64,000 nt of DNA from Staphylotrichum longicolle (taxonomy: Eukaryota > Ascomycota > Sordariomycetes > Sordariales > Chaetomiaceae). How positions within the stretch are numbered: the stretch's first letter is position 1; every line of letters begins with the position of its first letter. Below, one piece after another: positions 21,931-32,829 of this stretch. The translations under genes and the position numbers were made by a program. The notes under the pieces were generated by a model. That model searched no databases. It was not told the DNA's origin and was given only the letters and a program-made list of their open reading frames with translations. Location of the stretch: the NCBI GenBank assembly GCA_019096155.1, contig JAHCVI010000001.1:1674001-1738000 (forward strand). The letters run 5' to 3'.

Positions 21931-24000
21931 TCAACCCCCCACCAACACCGCCCCCTCACTCTCCACCCCCTCCGCATCCACCAGGTGCACAAACCGCACC
22001 CCTCCTTCAGCCGATCCACCCTGACGCACGCCCACCCGGCCAGCGAGTCCCGCCCGACCTCGTCGTCCCTGACCAGGAACCGCACGAACGACAGCTCGGC
22101 ACGACGCCCGGGATCCCCTCGAACCGGAGCTCCTGCCCCTTAAAGTCCGGGTCGCACCCCTTCAGGGACTTGGTCTTGGCCTTGTACTCGCCCTCCTTCT
22201 CCTTGCCGTCGGCGGGGAGGCGGACGGGAGAGGCGCTCCGAGGGCTGCTCGACGTGCACCTCGACCTTGAGGTAGGGGCGGAAGCCCGAGGGGAATCGTC
22301 GCCGGGGGGCAGGGGGAGGGATTGCGCGGCGAGGACCTGGATGGTGAGGTCCATTGTGTAGTGCTTGACGGCGACGGCTTGGGGTTGGGTGTTGTTGCGG
22401 GGGTGGTGGTGGTGGTGGTGGTGGTGAGGGTGGGGTGGTTGGTGCGGTAGCCTGGGAAGGTTGTGTCAGTTTTGGGGGAGTTGAGGGAAATGGGGAGGAT
22501 TATCGGGGGGTGGTTACCCTCGGGCTTCAGGACGAATCCGCTGGTGCCGGCAAACATGCCCTCGTTGAGCATCATGCCCTCGTCCCAGTTCTGCCAGTTG
22601 AGCGCGACAATCTGGATGCCCTTGCGCCAAAAGACGGCCGGGTCGAGGTTGGACGAGCGGATGCGGAGGGCTTTCGGGTAGGTGCGCATCAGGAAGTGGC
22701 GGTTGTGCTCGAAGAGAGCGTGCGCGTTCTTCTCGTGCACCTCCATCACCGTGTTCTCGGATAGCGAGAAGATGTGCGCCGGCATGGTCGCCTCGGCCTG
22801 CGTCAGGCTCTTGAACGAGACGCCGCGCGTGTAGATGCCCAGCTTGCTGAGCGCCTGGATGATCTTGGACGGCTTCGCCTTCTTGGCCGCGGGGTTGTCG
22901 CCCGGGAGCGGCACATCCTCGCCGTCGACTGGCGCGGGACTGCCACCCTCAGGCGGCGCGTACTTCACCTTGACGAGAATCTTGCCGGCGAGCTCGGCTG
23001 GGGAGGGCAGGTGCTTGATGTCATCGCCGAGCTCGGACAGCAGGTAGTCCCCCCAGGTCTCCTGGATGATGGCCACCATGGCCTCCTGCTGCGCGGGGCT
23101 ACAGTGGACTTCCAAGCTCGCAATCAACGGGGTGTCGGTCGTGGCGAAGGCGTATTTCCTGATGGCCATGCACACATCACGGAATGACACCTCCTTGGTC
23201 AGCGTGAAGCCGTGCAGCACCCTCGGCTCCTTGGGGCTATGGACCCTCTTCAGCGGGCTTGCGGGCGTGTCCGTGCTCAGGGCTCCCATCTCCTTGGTGG
23301 GCACCTCGTCCGCTGGCGGCGCGGTTGCCGTGGTGCCTGCTTTTTTGGGCCATGAGCGGGAGAGTCTCCTTGAGGCGTTGGTAGTCTTACCCAGGGTTGT
23401 CTTCAGCTTGCTCGTAAGTTTCTCTCGGCGACTCTTCTTCACTGCCTTCTTGGCCTTGCGGTTCTCGTCGTCACTGCTGCTGCTGCTGCTGCTGCTTGTG
23501 TCGTCCTCGCCCTCGGAGTCGGAGCCATCCCAGACATCGATCTCGATGCAGCGGCACCCGCGCAGCAAGACGTTCCTGTAGGCATCGGCACTGGAGTCGC
23601 TTGACAACTGGTTGCCCGTCAGGTACGTGTTGTGGCTGGAGCTGATGAAGTAGCTGGACAGCGGCCAGGAGAGGTCCTCCTTTTCGACGGGGGCGACAGC
23701 GTGGGTAATGGACGAGGTCATGTACCGAAGGAAAGAGTCAAAGTCCCAGGGCTTCCCGCTGGCCAGCTCCAGGGCCCGCTCGGCGTCAGTGTCGTGCTGG
23801 ACGTCCTTCAGAAAGGCGGCAGCCTTCTCGGGGCTCCAGGTGGCATCGCTACCAGCGTGGGCTGCGTAGATCTGCTTCAAGTGTGCCAGGACAGTGCTGT
23901 TGACGCTCCTGACAGTGTGCACCTTGCCGGACACGCCACCGCCCGCCTGGTGGCTGCCCTCGGGGAGCTGGCGCTGGTCGGCAGGTGCTGGAGCTGCCAT
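21931..24000 (-). CDS. Phosphoinositide-specific phospholipase C (PLC-delta type), C2 region frame-broken
   Basis: Hydrolyses PIP2 to IP3 and diacylglycerol in calcium signalling at the plasma membrane. Exon 1 is 24000-22518 and exon 2 begins at 22451; the intron splits the Gly before YRTN. Exon 1 encodes an EF-hand-like helical region (1-105). It is followed by the X domain with catalytic His in ISSSHNTYL (about 123), GCRCIEIDVWDG and the second His in LHGFTLT, an acidic/basic linker, and the Y domain (RGVSFKSLTQ, HIFSLSE, RTYPKALRIRSSN, VALNWQNWDEGMMLNEGMF). Exon 2 should encode the C2 domain. There the coding frame changes at about 22292, 22220, 22100 and 21995. Matching pieces remain in all frames (LTIQVLAAQSLPLPPGDD, GFRPYLKVEVHVEQ, GEYKAKTKSLKGCDPDF, FLVRDDEVGRDSLAGWACVR, FVHLVDAEG). 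I place the stop at 21931. The X and Y domains are complete. Confidence 0.85.
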
Positions 24001-24776
24001 GGTGGTCTGACTTTGCAGCGGCTTGTGGTGGAGAGAGCTGGCTACCTATCACGAGGTGAGCAGCGACGGGAGTGATCAAGAAGCTCACGGATTTGAGCTT
24101 GGTGGGCTTTGAGCGCAGAGGCGCGGTATGGATCTTGTTTTAAACCCTGAGATGTTATCAGCCAAATGAGGTCAGTCCTGGCGTCAGGCCCAGCAGATCA
24201 GTCCAGTCAGGCCTCCAAGCCACCACCCTTCCAAGAATCGTGCGGTGTGTTGACAGCACACGAGGGAAGGACCTCTAGAACCCCGCCAATGCCCTGATTG
24301 GCGAAACAAGGATGGACCCCGCCAAGCGGCCAGACGGCCCAGGCCCGGCGGACCTACCCCCTGTGGGTGGGGCCGTCTGGGTCCCGACAGCCCTGGAGGT
24401 GTTGACCCCGAACCGTCCCACCGTAAATGCGGATCACCGGGAGCTTGCCGCCGGCCGCGACCGGATCCTCGGACGTACCCGGGGTCCGCGCCTACTCATA
24501 GAATACGCGGTGCGACAATCCCATCCGGGGTCAGCTCTGAGACTGACACAGCCAGCCACTGCACTCCTCATTATCTAGGTACGGTGTAAATGCCTACAAC
24601 CAAGGCTCGCCTCCGTGGGTATTCCTACCAAGCCCTAATGTGGCATGGCATATCTTGCAGCAGCTGGTCTACAGAAGCCCAAAAAAAAAAAAAAAAAAAG
24701 AGAGAAAATCCAGGCCCAAAAAACTGTGAAGCCCAAAGATAGAGACAACGAACACAAAGAAAGGTAAACGGGGCAG
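24001..24776. other. Intergenic region upstream of PLC
   Basis: These 776 bases hold the PLC promoter and the 3' side of the FHA gene. A GC-rich block near 24300-24500 can form a local hairpin (GGCCC...GGGCC around 24338-24375). An A-run of about 18 bases lies at 24681-24699. The one longer ORF (from 24312) shows no conserved motif. Confidence 0.45.
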
Positions 24777-27174
24777 TTAAGATGCGTCGCTATCTTCCTT
24801 CGCCATTACAATCGCTGTCTTCACATCAAGAGGCCAATCCCATTTATCCGCCAACTCCAACGCGTAGTCAAACCCAACCCAGGTGCCCATACGCATTTGC
24901 GGCCCCTGCTTTACCACTGTCTTTTTCGAGGGCGGAACACTGCCGATGAAGTAATCCTGCCGTTTCTTGGGATGTCCCATACCACCCAGGAGGCTTGTCA
25001 GCTTGATCGTCCCCGGCGCCTGTGGGTTGTACATGGCCACTGTCCCGCCATCTCTTCGTTCGATGGTCTTGTACCCACTGGAGGGAAGAGGGCGCAAAAT
25101 GAGTGTCTCGCGAAGGGCCACGCCGGGGTCGACTGGTGAAGGTATGAGGACGGATTGCGAAGGCTGTCTGGGGGGTTGGACTTCCGGAATGGCATTGCTA
25201 CCGTCTCCCTCTTGGCCTGACTGCTCCTCGGGAAGCTCAGACGGTATGCCGCAATTATCAAACTGCTTGTCAAGAATCTCGGACACCATGGCCCAAACGT
25301 CCGATCGCCCGACTCCAGCGTTGGGAGTCTCCACCAAGTAAGCATCAGGTGCTGCGGTGTCAGCCTCGGTACCTCCGAAATCGATGCCAGAATTGGGAGT
25401 GAGCGCGGTCGCATGAAGATTGGATGCACCCCAGGAACTGTTGAGTAACGTGGGATCAAAGTTGTCCTGGAAACCAGCACGTACGGCTGCAAGATGGGGT
25501 TGGCCAGGTACTGAGTCACCGTTGCTGGAGGCATGCTGCTGATCAAGATGCTCAAACAACGACACCGCTTGTGCGGCGGGTAGATTTTGTGGCAAACAGA
25601 CCTGGCCAGGAAGTACCTCTCCTCCCTCCCCTTCCTCGGCAGAAGCCTTCGAAGTTGAGGTGGCGGTGAGAGTTTCAGAACCATCCAGAAGTTCCAAAAC
25701 TTCCTGCAGACAGGTCGAGGCCGAATGCCGAGCCTTTGGATCGATGATCAGCATGTGCCGGAGAATGTCGATCAGGTCGTCCGAGTCCCAAGCGTTCACG
25801 GCCTGAACACATATGCCGCACCACACAGGGTTTGCCCCGTGATAAGGGGCTGGAAGTCCGTATACAAGCCTCAATATGACCAACCCCAAAGACCATATAT
25901 CCGCTGCAGTCGTGTATTTCCGTGGCGCTCCGTTTTCCAGTGCTTCAGGGGGTAAATATGTGGCTGCCCCAATGGATCTCAGGCCCAAGGGCTTGAAGAA
26001 ACCGAAGTCCGATAACTTGATCCGGAGAGACTTGTGGTCGTTCCGAGGCTCACGATACTGAACGAGAATAGTGCGGGGATTGATACCTTGATGCACCAGT
26101 GGCTCTGGCCGATCATGGAGGTATGACAAGGCGGACAAAGTTTGGTGCAAGATGGCCAAACATTCATCGAATGAGAACGGGTGGCGCTCGTGCACATCTC
26201 CGACGCTCCCAAATGGCATGTATTCCAGATAGAGGCGCGGTGCTGGGTCCATTCGAGAAGAACACAGCCGAACAATGTTTTCCTGGAGTGACTTGAGCAC
26301 GACGGCGTGGACGAAGCGGACAGGGGTCTTCACTCACATGAGATACCTGCTTCAGGGTCTCAATTTCCTTCCGCCATGTTTTCTTGGAAAAATGCATGTG
26401 GAGGGGTTGTTTACAGAGGTACTCCTCCCCATTGCTGACGTTCCACTGATGGCTGAAAACTCGGGATGCGCCATGAGCGATTACGTCCTGCTGGATGAGT
26501 ATCGGGTTCGAGAGGCGAGTATTGGCCCCGGTGGTCCGCTCCATGTCTGGGTAGGGCTGAAGGCCAAGTCCGCCGAGAAAGTTGTCTGCTGCTGTCCCAA
26601 CGTTGCAGAATCTCTTGACATTATCGATGTACGCGGGCGAAGCTATGTCGTGATGGATGACGACAAGGCGAAAGCTGAGGTACTTGTGCGGCTGAATTAT
26701 GAGTGACTCAACACTCACGGGAACTTCGAAACCGCTGGCAATCCAGTCGAAGCCTTTTCGCAGCTCGTCTCCTTTCCCGTCGTAGGAGACGGTCGTCCCT
26801 CGAGTGGAACCAAGATCGCGCACAACCAGACGATAGTGGCCATCGGCGAACGTGTTCTTATACGTCAGTGCAAAGTGACTGCTGCTGATCTTCGCCAAAC
26901 TAGGAAGAACAATATCGCTGCTTGCCGACCTTCCAAAGATGAGACCTAACGAGGTCCGAGGGACGTGACTGAACCTGAGCTCGAGATAAGGCAAGGCTAC
27001 GTCGTCGTCAAACTCCTGGTATTCCACTGTCGATTCGCGACTTGTGCGACTCTGCGAGTCCAACTCGGGTTGTTGCGCTCCCTTGATGCACCTTGGGTGG
27101 CCCTGGATCATGTCCAGCGCGTATCCCACTGCATCTGCAGGATACAAACGAGCGATCAGATCGGAGTCCTCCAT
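24777..27174 (-). CDS. FHA-domain protein with a predicted inactive kinase domain
   Basis: Two exons, 27174-26338 and 26291-24777, join in phase across a 46-nt intron to give 783 residues. The FHA domain, which binds phosphothreonine peptides, covers about 67-150, with FGRSASSD, ISSSHFAL and RDLGSTRGT matching the GR/SxxH/GSxxGT signature. A kinase-like domain follows (about 240-470): a possible Lys in EEYLCKQ, PRLYLEYMPFGSV, DFG (374-376), PPEAL for APE, and DIWSLGLVILRL. The catalytic loop reads LVHQGINPRTIL (345-356) where active kinases have HRDIKPxNIL, so Asp, Lys and Asn are all replaced. I infer a pseudokinase. The last 300 residues are disordered with acidic and Gln-rich parts. FHA-kinase proteins of unknown role are common in Sordariomycetes. 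No role can be assigned from sequence. Codon use is less GC3-biased than in the core genes. Confidence 0.8.
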
Positions 27175-27712
27175 GACGAAGGGCTGTCCACGTATATACT
27201 CGAGAGCGAAGGGACAGCAGCAAAGATGTCTTTCTTATGAAAAAAAAGTAAGAAAATTGACCAAGGGACGGACGAACCAGCTTGTCCTCTGGCTCACGGA
27301 TGGTTGTATTCCAGGGCAAGTTGGCGGTTCCCAGGAACCGCAGCGATCCAAGGCTGCCTCAAAGGCCGCCCACAGCTCTCGAGACTTTTAAGGTACCGAT
27401 TTCGATGTCGAATGAAGCCTGCTGCGCCTTGGGCCTTGAGCCTCTCGGCAGCCCAAGCCACGGCTCAACGGGAAGGAGGCGATGAGATGTCGGATGGTAC
27501 GCTGTGACAACTGCAGGACCTACAGTGTGTGAGGCAACGTATAAATGTGACGCACTGTTCACAAGCGCCATTTGGCAATTGGTTCATGAACCGCCAGGCA
27601 CCAACAACACTCTCTGAGCGATGTAATCTCGCATCTTGGTCACACTCTCCAAGTCTCAACACCATTGAACAGTTGAACATGTCCAATCTGCTTGGTTTTG
27701 CACATCAAGGAG
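27175..27712. promoter_or_regulatory. Divergent region, FHA gene / coiled-coil gene remnant
   Basis: These 538 bases separate the two divergent starts. No TATA box or repeat stands out. The sequence is closer to 50% GC than the core-gene regions. Confidence 0.4.
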
Positions 27713-29613
27713 ATGGCGGCTCTTTATACCGCCCTCGGCAAAGTTCTGGCTCGTGATCTTGCCGCCTTCACCGATGCCGAGCTCGATCAGTAGCTGCAAC
27801 ACACTTCCGAGGGCGGCCCAACTGTCGTCGATGTCGCGGACCCCGAGAACCTTTCCAGCGATTTTATTCAGCGGTTGAGGTGAGTCTACTTATCCCGTGA
27901 GAGTGTGACGCGATTCTTCTTTACTGACCGTTCAGGACAGAGACCGGGCAGAGCGCGCAAGCATCGCGACGCATTCCCGTGCGGTCGACCTTGACCAAGT
28001 TACCGCACGGCTACTGCAAGCAACGTCATCCCGTTTTGCGTCGCTTCAACATCAATCCCCTGCGTCCGACGGCGATGAGTCCTGTGCTACATTTACCGGC
28101 CAGCCCCGGGCTCAACAATGAGCGACGGTGTCATGCGATGCTGGTCAATGACGGCGGTCGGCCGTTATACCCCATCAGCCTTCTAGACGACGTTTCTCAG
28201 GATCCAGGAGCATACAAGGAGATTCTACGGCCTTGGCTAGACGCGCCCGATCAGGATTGCCTTGATTGGGAGAGCGTGTTTGAGAAACAGGCGTACAACT
28301 GGCGCGATTTCCGTCTCTGGCAGGCATACAATAGGAACGACTCTTCTGCTGACATCACGCAACCCTGTGTGAGAGTTTCAAAGCCCTTCTCACGGCACTT
28401 CCGACACAAGTCATCAAGCTATACCGAGGCGCTCGGGAACCTTCTCGCACAATACGGTTTCACTCGTCCATTTCAGCTGCAGCATCACGCCGCAGACCAG
28501 GATGCGCTGACAACATGGATTGAGTATCTTGGTTTTGTGTGCGCGGAGCACTACCGGTCCGCTCAAATCGTTCAGCGGGGCCAGCCAGAGCAAGACGAAG
28601 CTTGGAAAGCCCTCGTGGACACGGGAGTTCTGCGGTCTTGCGAGACTCGAGAGTATTTTGACGACTTAAGTTCTGCCTACCGCATGGATGCCGAAGAGGC
28701 TCGGGCGCACCAAGTTGTGAAAATGGCCGAATTGGCAGTCGCAGCAGCATTGGACAAGAAGTTCCAGACCCCCAATGGTTCCCGACAAGAACATGCGCTG
28801 GAGCTGGACACATCTCGATCCAAGTTAGATGTTGCACTGAAGCAACTGGAGTCCGTGCAAAGACGGAATCATTTCATCATCAAGTTTAAATCAGGTGCCC
28901 GCAGTCATGGCCTGGCAAGGGAAGCAGCACGACACCATCATGCGAAGATCCAATGGATTCTGGATCAAATGCCTCTCGTTGAGGCTGAGATGAGGGAAGC
29001 CAAAGCGGCCAAGGGTAACTCCAACAGCCCCTGCAAAACTTCCAATGGTAGTGGAGAGCCGGGAGTTCAAAGTCGCCGAAAACGATCTCTGGAGCAGAGC
29101 GAGGATCAGCCTGCGAAGCCTCGAACAACTGCCGGTGTGCAACCGCCTGTGCAGACAAGGAATGCTTACAAACGCACCCACCTTGACAGGACAGAAGATG
29201 GACATTTGCAAAGACGTTCGAAACGGCTTCGCAGGGATCTTGATGGTGTCATTGCGGAAACGACAACTTTTCGAGATCGCCCGACTACCCGCAAAACCAC
29301 TCGATCCCACCAGCCGGACGCAGCACCCGAAAAGCCCAAGTCACCCACCCGCAAGTCGAAGCAGCATACCCGACGCTTCGCTGCGTCAGACTCTGGCGTC
29401 GCTCCGCGAAGGAGCCGGCGACTCACTAATGGCCAGCCGGAGTTTGGTCTGCTGAAAGAACGACGGGAGGTAACATCGGTCAAGGAACCGGCGCAACGGT
29501 CTTCATGGGCTAGACAACAAGTTCGAGCTCCGCTAGCCATTGTCCCGAAATCCAGAGGTACCACGGCATCTAAGCAGGCACCGACGGCCCGCAAGAAACG
29601 ACGGACGAGATGA
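27713..29613 (+). pseudogene. Fungus-specific coiled-coil protein with a nonsense codon and a frame break
   Basis: It resembles a large family of sordariomycete hypothetical proteins of unknown function; I recognise the layout but can give no role. The start ATG at 27713 begins MAALYTALGKVLARDLAAF. An in-frame TAG at 27791 follows ELDQ where a Gln codon would fit. A 61-nt intron (27880-27940, second AG of the pair used) leads to RDRAERASIATHSRAVDLDQVTARLL. That frame ends at about 28124, and the family pattern resumes in another frame with NERRCHAMLVNDGGRPLYP. The rest is open to 29613: a helical central part with YGFTRPFQLQ, TTWIEYLGF and LKQLESVQRRN (coiled coil), and a basic tail with RRKRSLE, SKRLRR and RRSRRLTN, likely nuclear. 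If the stop and the break are real, this is a pseudogene. Alternatively a shorter protein from the ATG at 28075 could be made. Confidence 0.6.
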
Positions 29614-30311
29614 GAGTCCTCAAAGACCTCTCGTCGTACTTATTGCTGTTGCCGCGATGATAAATCATGATCTGACCATTCCATGTCATCTCGTGCCTTT
29701 GAGTTGTTAGCAGATACCATGGAGCGAGTGAATTTAGAGCTAATGCTTGTGGGCGAGGGCGTTCTGAATCCAATAGATGCCCCGTTGTTGGGAGACAGCG
29801 ATCTAATATCTCATAATTTATACTCTTGGTCAAACAAGGCGTGGTTCCTTTTGTGGCTGACAGCAAAGACAAGAAACGGAGCTCGTTCCTCTCTGTACCC
29901 CCGAGGCCATCTCCAACATTATCGACGGCAGCTGGAACACGCATGCACCTGCCATACAGCGGGGAAAGGAAATTCTTGCGCTGCTTATAAGTAGTACTCA
30001 AGAACTTTCTTGAGCCCACGGAAATTTGGAAGGTCAGAGATGTGCAACCCCTCGTCAGCCTCAGCCTTCGTCAATCTCATGGAAATCCAGAGAGTGCTAC
30101 CAAACTCTCTCCACTCCAAAAAGAGTTTGCTTACTCTAGTGCCTCGTGTTATCATGTAGCTGCTGGAGAAGCAAGGTTATACTCTGGAAGTGCATTAGGA
30201 ATATGTAACTGAATCCTGGAGCACAACGTGTAAGGGGCAAAAATCGCGCACACCTTAAGCGACTCTGTGTTCCGCAAATTGCACTGAAACTCCACTCCAC
30301 TGGAGACTTAA
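29614..30311. other. AT-rich intergenic stretch before the tRNA
   Basis: These 698 bases hold no supported gene. The region is richer in A/T than most of the window. No promoter element for the tRNA can be named with certainty, since its A and B boxes are internal. Confidence 0.45.
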
Positions 30312-30406
30312 GGCAAGGTGGCCGAGTGGTTAAGGCGCTGGTTTTAGGCGCCGAATGGCGAATACACCAGTGGGAAACCGCGCGAGTTCGAATCTCGTCC
30401 TTGTCA
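30312..30406 (+). tRNA. tRNA-Leu (anticodon UAG) with a 16-nt intron
   Basis: A 7-bp acceptor stem pairs GGCAAGG (30312-30318) with CCTTGTC (30399-30405), with one G-U pair, and A30406 is the discriminator. The D region contains TGGCCGAGTGG (A box) and the T arm GTTCGAATC (B box). The anticodon stem CTGGT/ACCAG encloses TT-TAG-G, so the anticodon is UAG at 30345-30347. A 16-nt intron (30349-30364) sits after position 37, the canonical place. Part of it (CGCC/GGCG) can pair internally. A long variable arm is present, as expected for a class II tRNA-Leu. Confidence 0.95.
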
Positions 30407-30410
30407 TTTC

Positions 30411-30415
30411 TTTTT
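30411..30415 (+). terminator. Pol III terminator of tRNA-Leu
   Basis: A T5 run starts five bases after the discriminator base and follows a TTTC. This is a typical RNA polymerase III stop signal. Confidence 0.8.
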
Positions 30416-30857
30416 CCCGTCCTCTCACACGAGAATAAGTCTTCACAACCTGTCGTTGATTTGTAGCATAGTTGACCCCTACAACAGGCAGATTATGTAG
30501 TTGGTCGGCGAGGCAGATTCTCTCGCTTCGGTTTTGCACAAACTCAACAACCCTCTCTCAATTGGCCTCGAAAATCTTAGGTCCTCCAGTGTAAGAGGCT
30601 CAGAGACTCAGCCGGCTTTGATGCAACCTCGCGGCGGGTTTCAGTTGGACCTGTTGGTCCAACAAACAGACTGGTTTGGCATTGGGGCGTTGGAGCGGCA
30701 ATCCATGGGTTGCGATTGGGCTATCCAAAGATGTTGGAGAGAGAACCATAAAGCGTCCTTTTTCAGGATGCAATTCATGACTTCACGTGTCTGAACTTTG
30801 CTCCTTAGTTGCCCAGTGCATCAGCGGACATCTGTCTCTCCCCGTCTCCTAAAAGCC
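30416..30857. other. Intergenic stretch after the tRNA
   Basis: These 442 bases contain no supported gene. They must hold the promoter of the fructosamine-kinase-like gene, if that gene is still expressed. Confidence 0.4.
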
Positions 30858-32229
30858 ATGAAGCCATCGGACCAACCCAAACGCGAGATGTACGAAGGCG
30901 CGGTCCTCGACGTTGGCCGTCATGCAGGCACTGAAGCGCCCATCGGTGCGGTGCCGAAGCCTCAACTTGGAGGTTTGTTTGAATTGAACGATGCCGTTAT
31001 CAATGGTAGGGGCCATCGCGGGCATATCTGCCCCCTTTTATGCGTTGCTCATCTGACATGATTGCTGTTAGCACTCCCCGTCCCGGGCTCGAAGGTCCTG
31101 AGCGCGAACGAGTACGGCATGTCCCTCTGGGGCCAGACGGGGAGAATCGTGGTTGAGCTTCCAGATGGGGAAATAAGAAGCTATTTCCTCAAGGTATGTG
31201 CTTGACCACTGAAGTCTATCTCGATGAGTTTCGATTCTTACCAGAATCCCGGGCTGGCAGACAGTGGCCCTTGATGATACAAGCCGAGCCATGATGCATG
31301 GCGAGTACGAATCTCTCAAGGCAATTCACGCTGTGTCTTCCAATATTGTTCCAGAGCCCTACGCCTGGGGACAGTACAGTGACTCAAACACCTACTTCCT
31401 TCTGGCAGAGTTTCGCGAGGTCGGCTAGCAGCCGCCAGACCCAGTGAGGTTCACGAAACGCCTGGCAGAGATGCACCAGAAGTCCATCTCGCCGACAGGC
31501 AAGTTTGGATTTCACACAACGACCTGCCACGCGAGGCTGCGGCAGATCACCGACTGCTGGGAAGACTCGTGGGCGGTTCTCTTCCGCAAGCAACTAGCCC
31601 ACATGATTCAGCTTGACGAGGAAAAGCACGGCGAGTGGCCCGAGTTCAAGCTCGTCACCCAACTCGTCCTCGACAAGGTGGTCCCGAGACTCTTGGAGCC
31701 GCTCCAGTCTGGCGGCCGCAGCATCAAGCCCTGCCTTGTGCATGGTGACTTGTGGGACGAGAATACCGCAGCAGACACGGCGACCGGTGAGCCGTTCATC
31801 TTCGATGCCGGTTCGTTCTACGCCCACAACGAGTACGAAATCGGGAACTGGAGAGCTGTCAGGCACCGGCTGAGCGCGGCCGCCTATGTCCAGAACTACT
31901 TGCGCGAGTTCCCCGCCTCTGCACCAGGTAAGCCACCAACGTAACTCGGGGATGAGTTTTTGGCATTAATCATCCAACTGCTTCGACAGAGGAAGAATGG
32001 GATGACCGAAACCTCTTGTATTCGCTCCGGTTTGATCTCGGATGTGCGATTCTGATTCCCTGCAATCAGCGCCAGGTGTGAGTAAATGCCATATCCACTC
32101 ATCGTTCTTTGTAGCGTTCTGACCGCTTGTAGAGTCAAGGAGAACATGACGATTCTGTGCAAGAAGTTCTTCCCCGACGAGCTCGCCGCTTTGCAAGCCT
32201 CCTTGCGCGAATCCAAGATTGAGGAGTAG
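30858..32229 (+). pseudogene. Fructosamine/ribulosamine-3-kinase-like gene with an internal stop
   Basis: The family phosphorylates sugar adducts on protein lysines so that they fall off (protein deglycation). Five exons join in phase: 30858-31005, 31072-31193, 31261-31927, 31990-32077 and 32133-32229, about 373 codons. For exon 3 I used the second AG (31260), which restores the frame into ALDDTSRAMMHGEYESL. The C-terminal lobe has the family motifs CLVHGDLWDEN (catalytic HGDxWxxN) and FIFDAGSFYAHNEYEIG. An in-frame TAG at 31426-31428 interrupts EFREVG-stop-QPPDPVRF, upstream of the catalytic motifs, so the full protein cannot be made as written. Everything after the stop is still open and conserved. 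This points to a recent mutation or a single wrong base. The gene sits between a tRNA and a truncated transporter, in the decaying part of the window. Confidence 0.75.
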
Positions 32230-32829
32230 CTGTTAGGTGGGCTATGGTGCTGGCGTTTCTGGTACATGTAGTTCAAACGAACGTCAGGTACGTAGATAGC
32301 TAAAGAATTGTTAGAAGCGAATGAAGAGGCCGGCGCTCGAAGTTGGTTGTAGCCAAGTGGCATAGAGCCAAATATAAATGCTCTGTTAAGAGAGGTAAGG
32401 TGCCTGCTGGAAATCGTCCTAGTGCTGCATCCTGAGGTCCTGGTACTGGTCCAAAGCAACATGGGATTCTGCGCATCTGCACGTTGTATGTATTTCTGAG
32501 ACTCTGCGTGGCCAACCGCACCGCCTCAACCATGCACCGCAGGCTGCTGCAACCCCACCACGTTGTAGCTGGTAAATACTCGACTTCGTATTGCTCCTAA
32601 GCTGGGTATATATGTGTTAGTTCACATGAGCAAGGAAAATGGCCTCGATTTCAGACATTCAGCTCCAAATCTGGATCCTAGGTACCAGTTCTTTAAAGTC
32701 ATTCCTTGAAACGGCGAAACTGACCGCATTACCTTCAGGACTGACCCGGGCAACCGAAGCCATCGCATGGAGCAGCAAGGTAGGAGGACCCTAGGCACAC
32801 ATCCATGATAAAGGGCGTAAAATCCTCAG
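32230..32829. other. Region expected to hold the lost 5' part of the MFS gene
   Basis: Family members would encode the first three transmembrane helices just upstream of 32830. In these 600 bases I find no such sequence in any frame. An ATG at 32639 (MASISDIQLQIW) opens a short frame that does not resemble an MFS N-terminus. Confidence 0.4.

Noticed and set aside
26692..26718. Possible 27-nt intron (GTGAGT...TTCAG) inside the FHA exon
   Set aside because: It is in frame without a stop, and 27 nt is below the usual fungal intron minimum, so I kept it as coding. The strong motif resemblance is noted.
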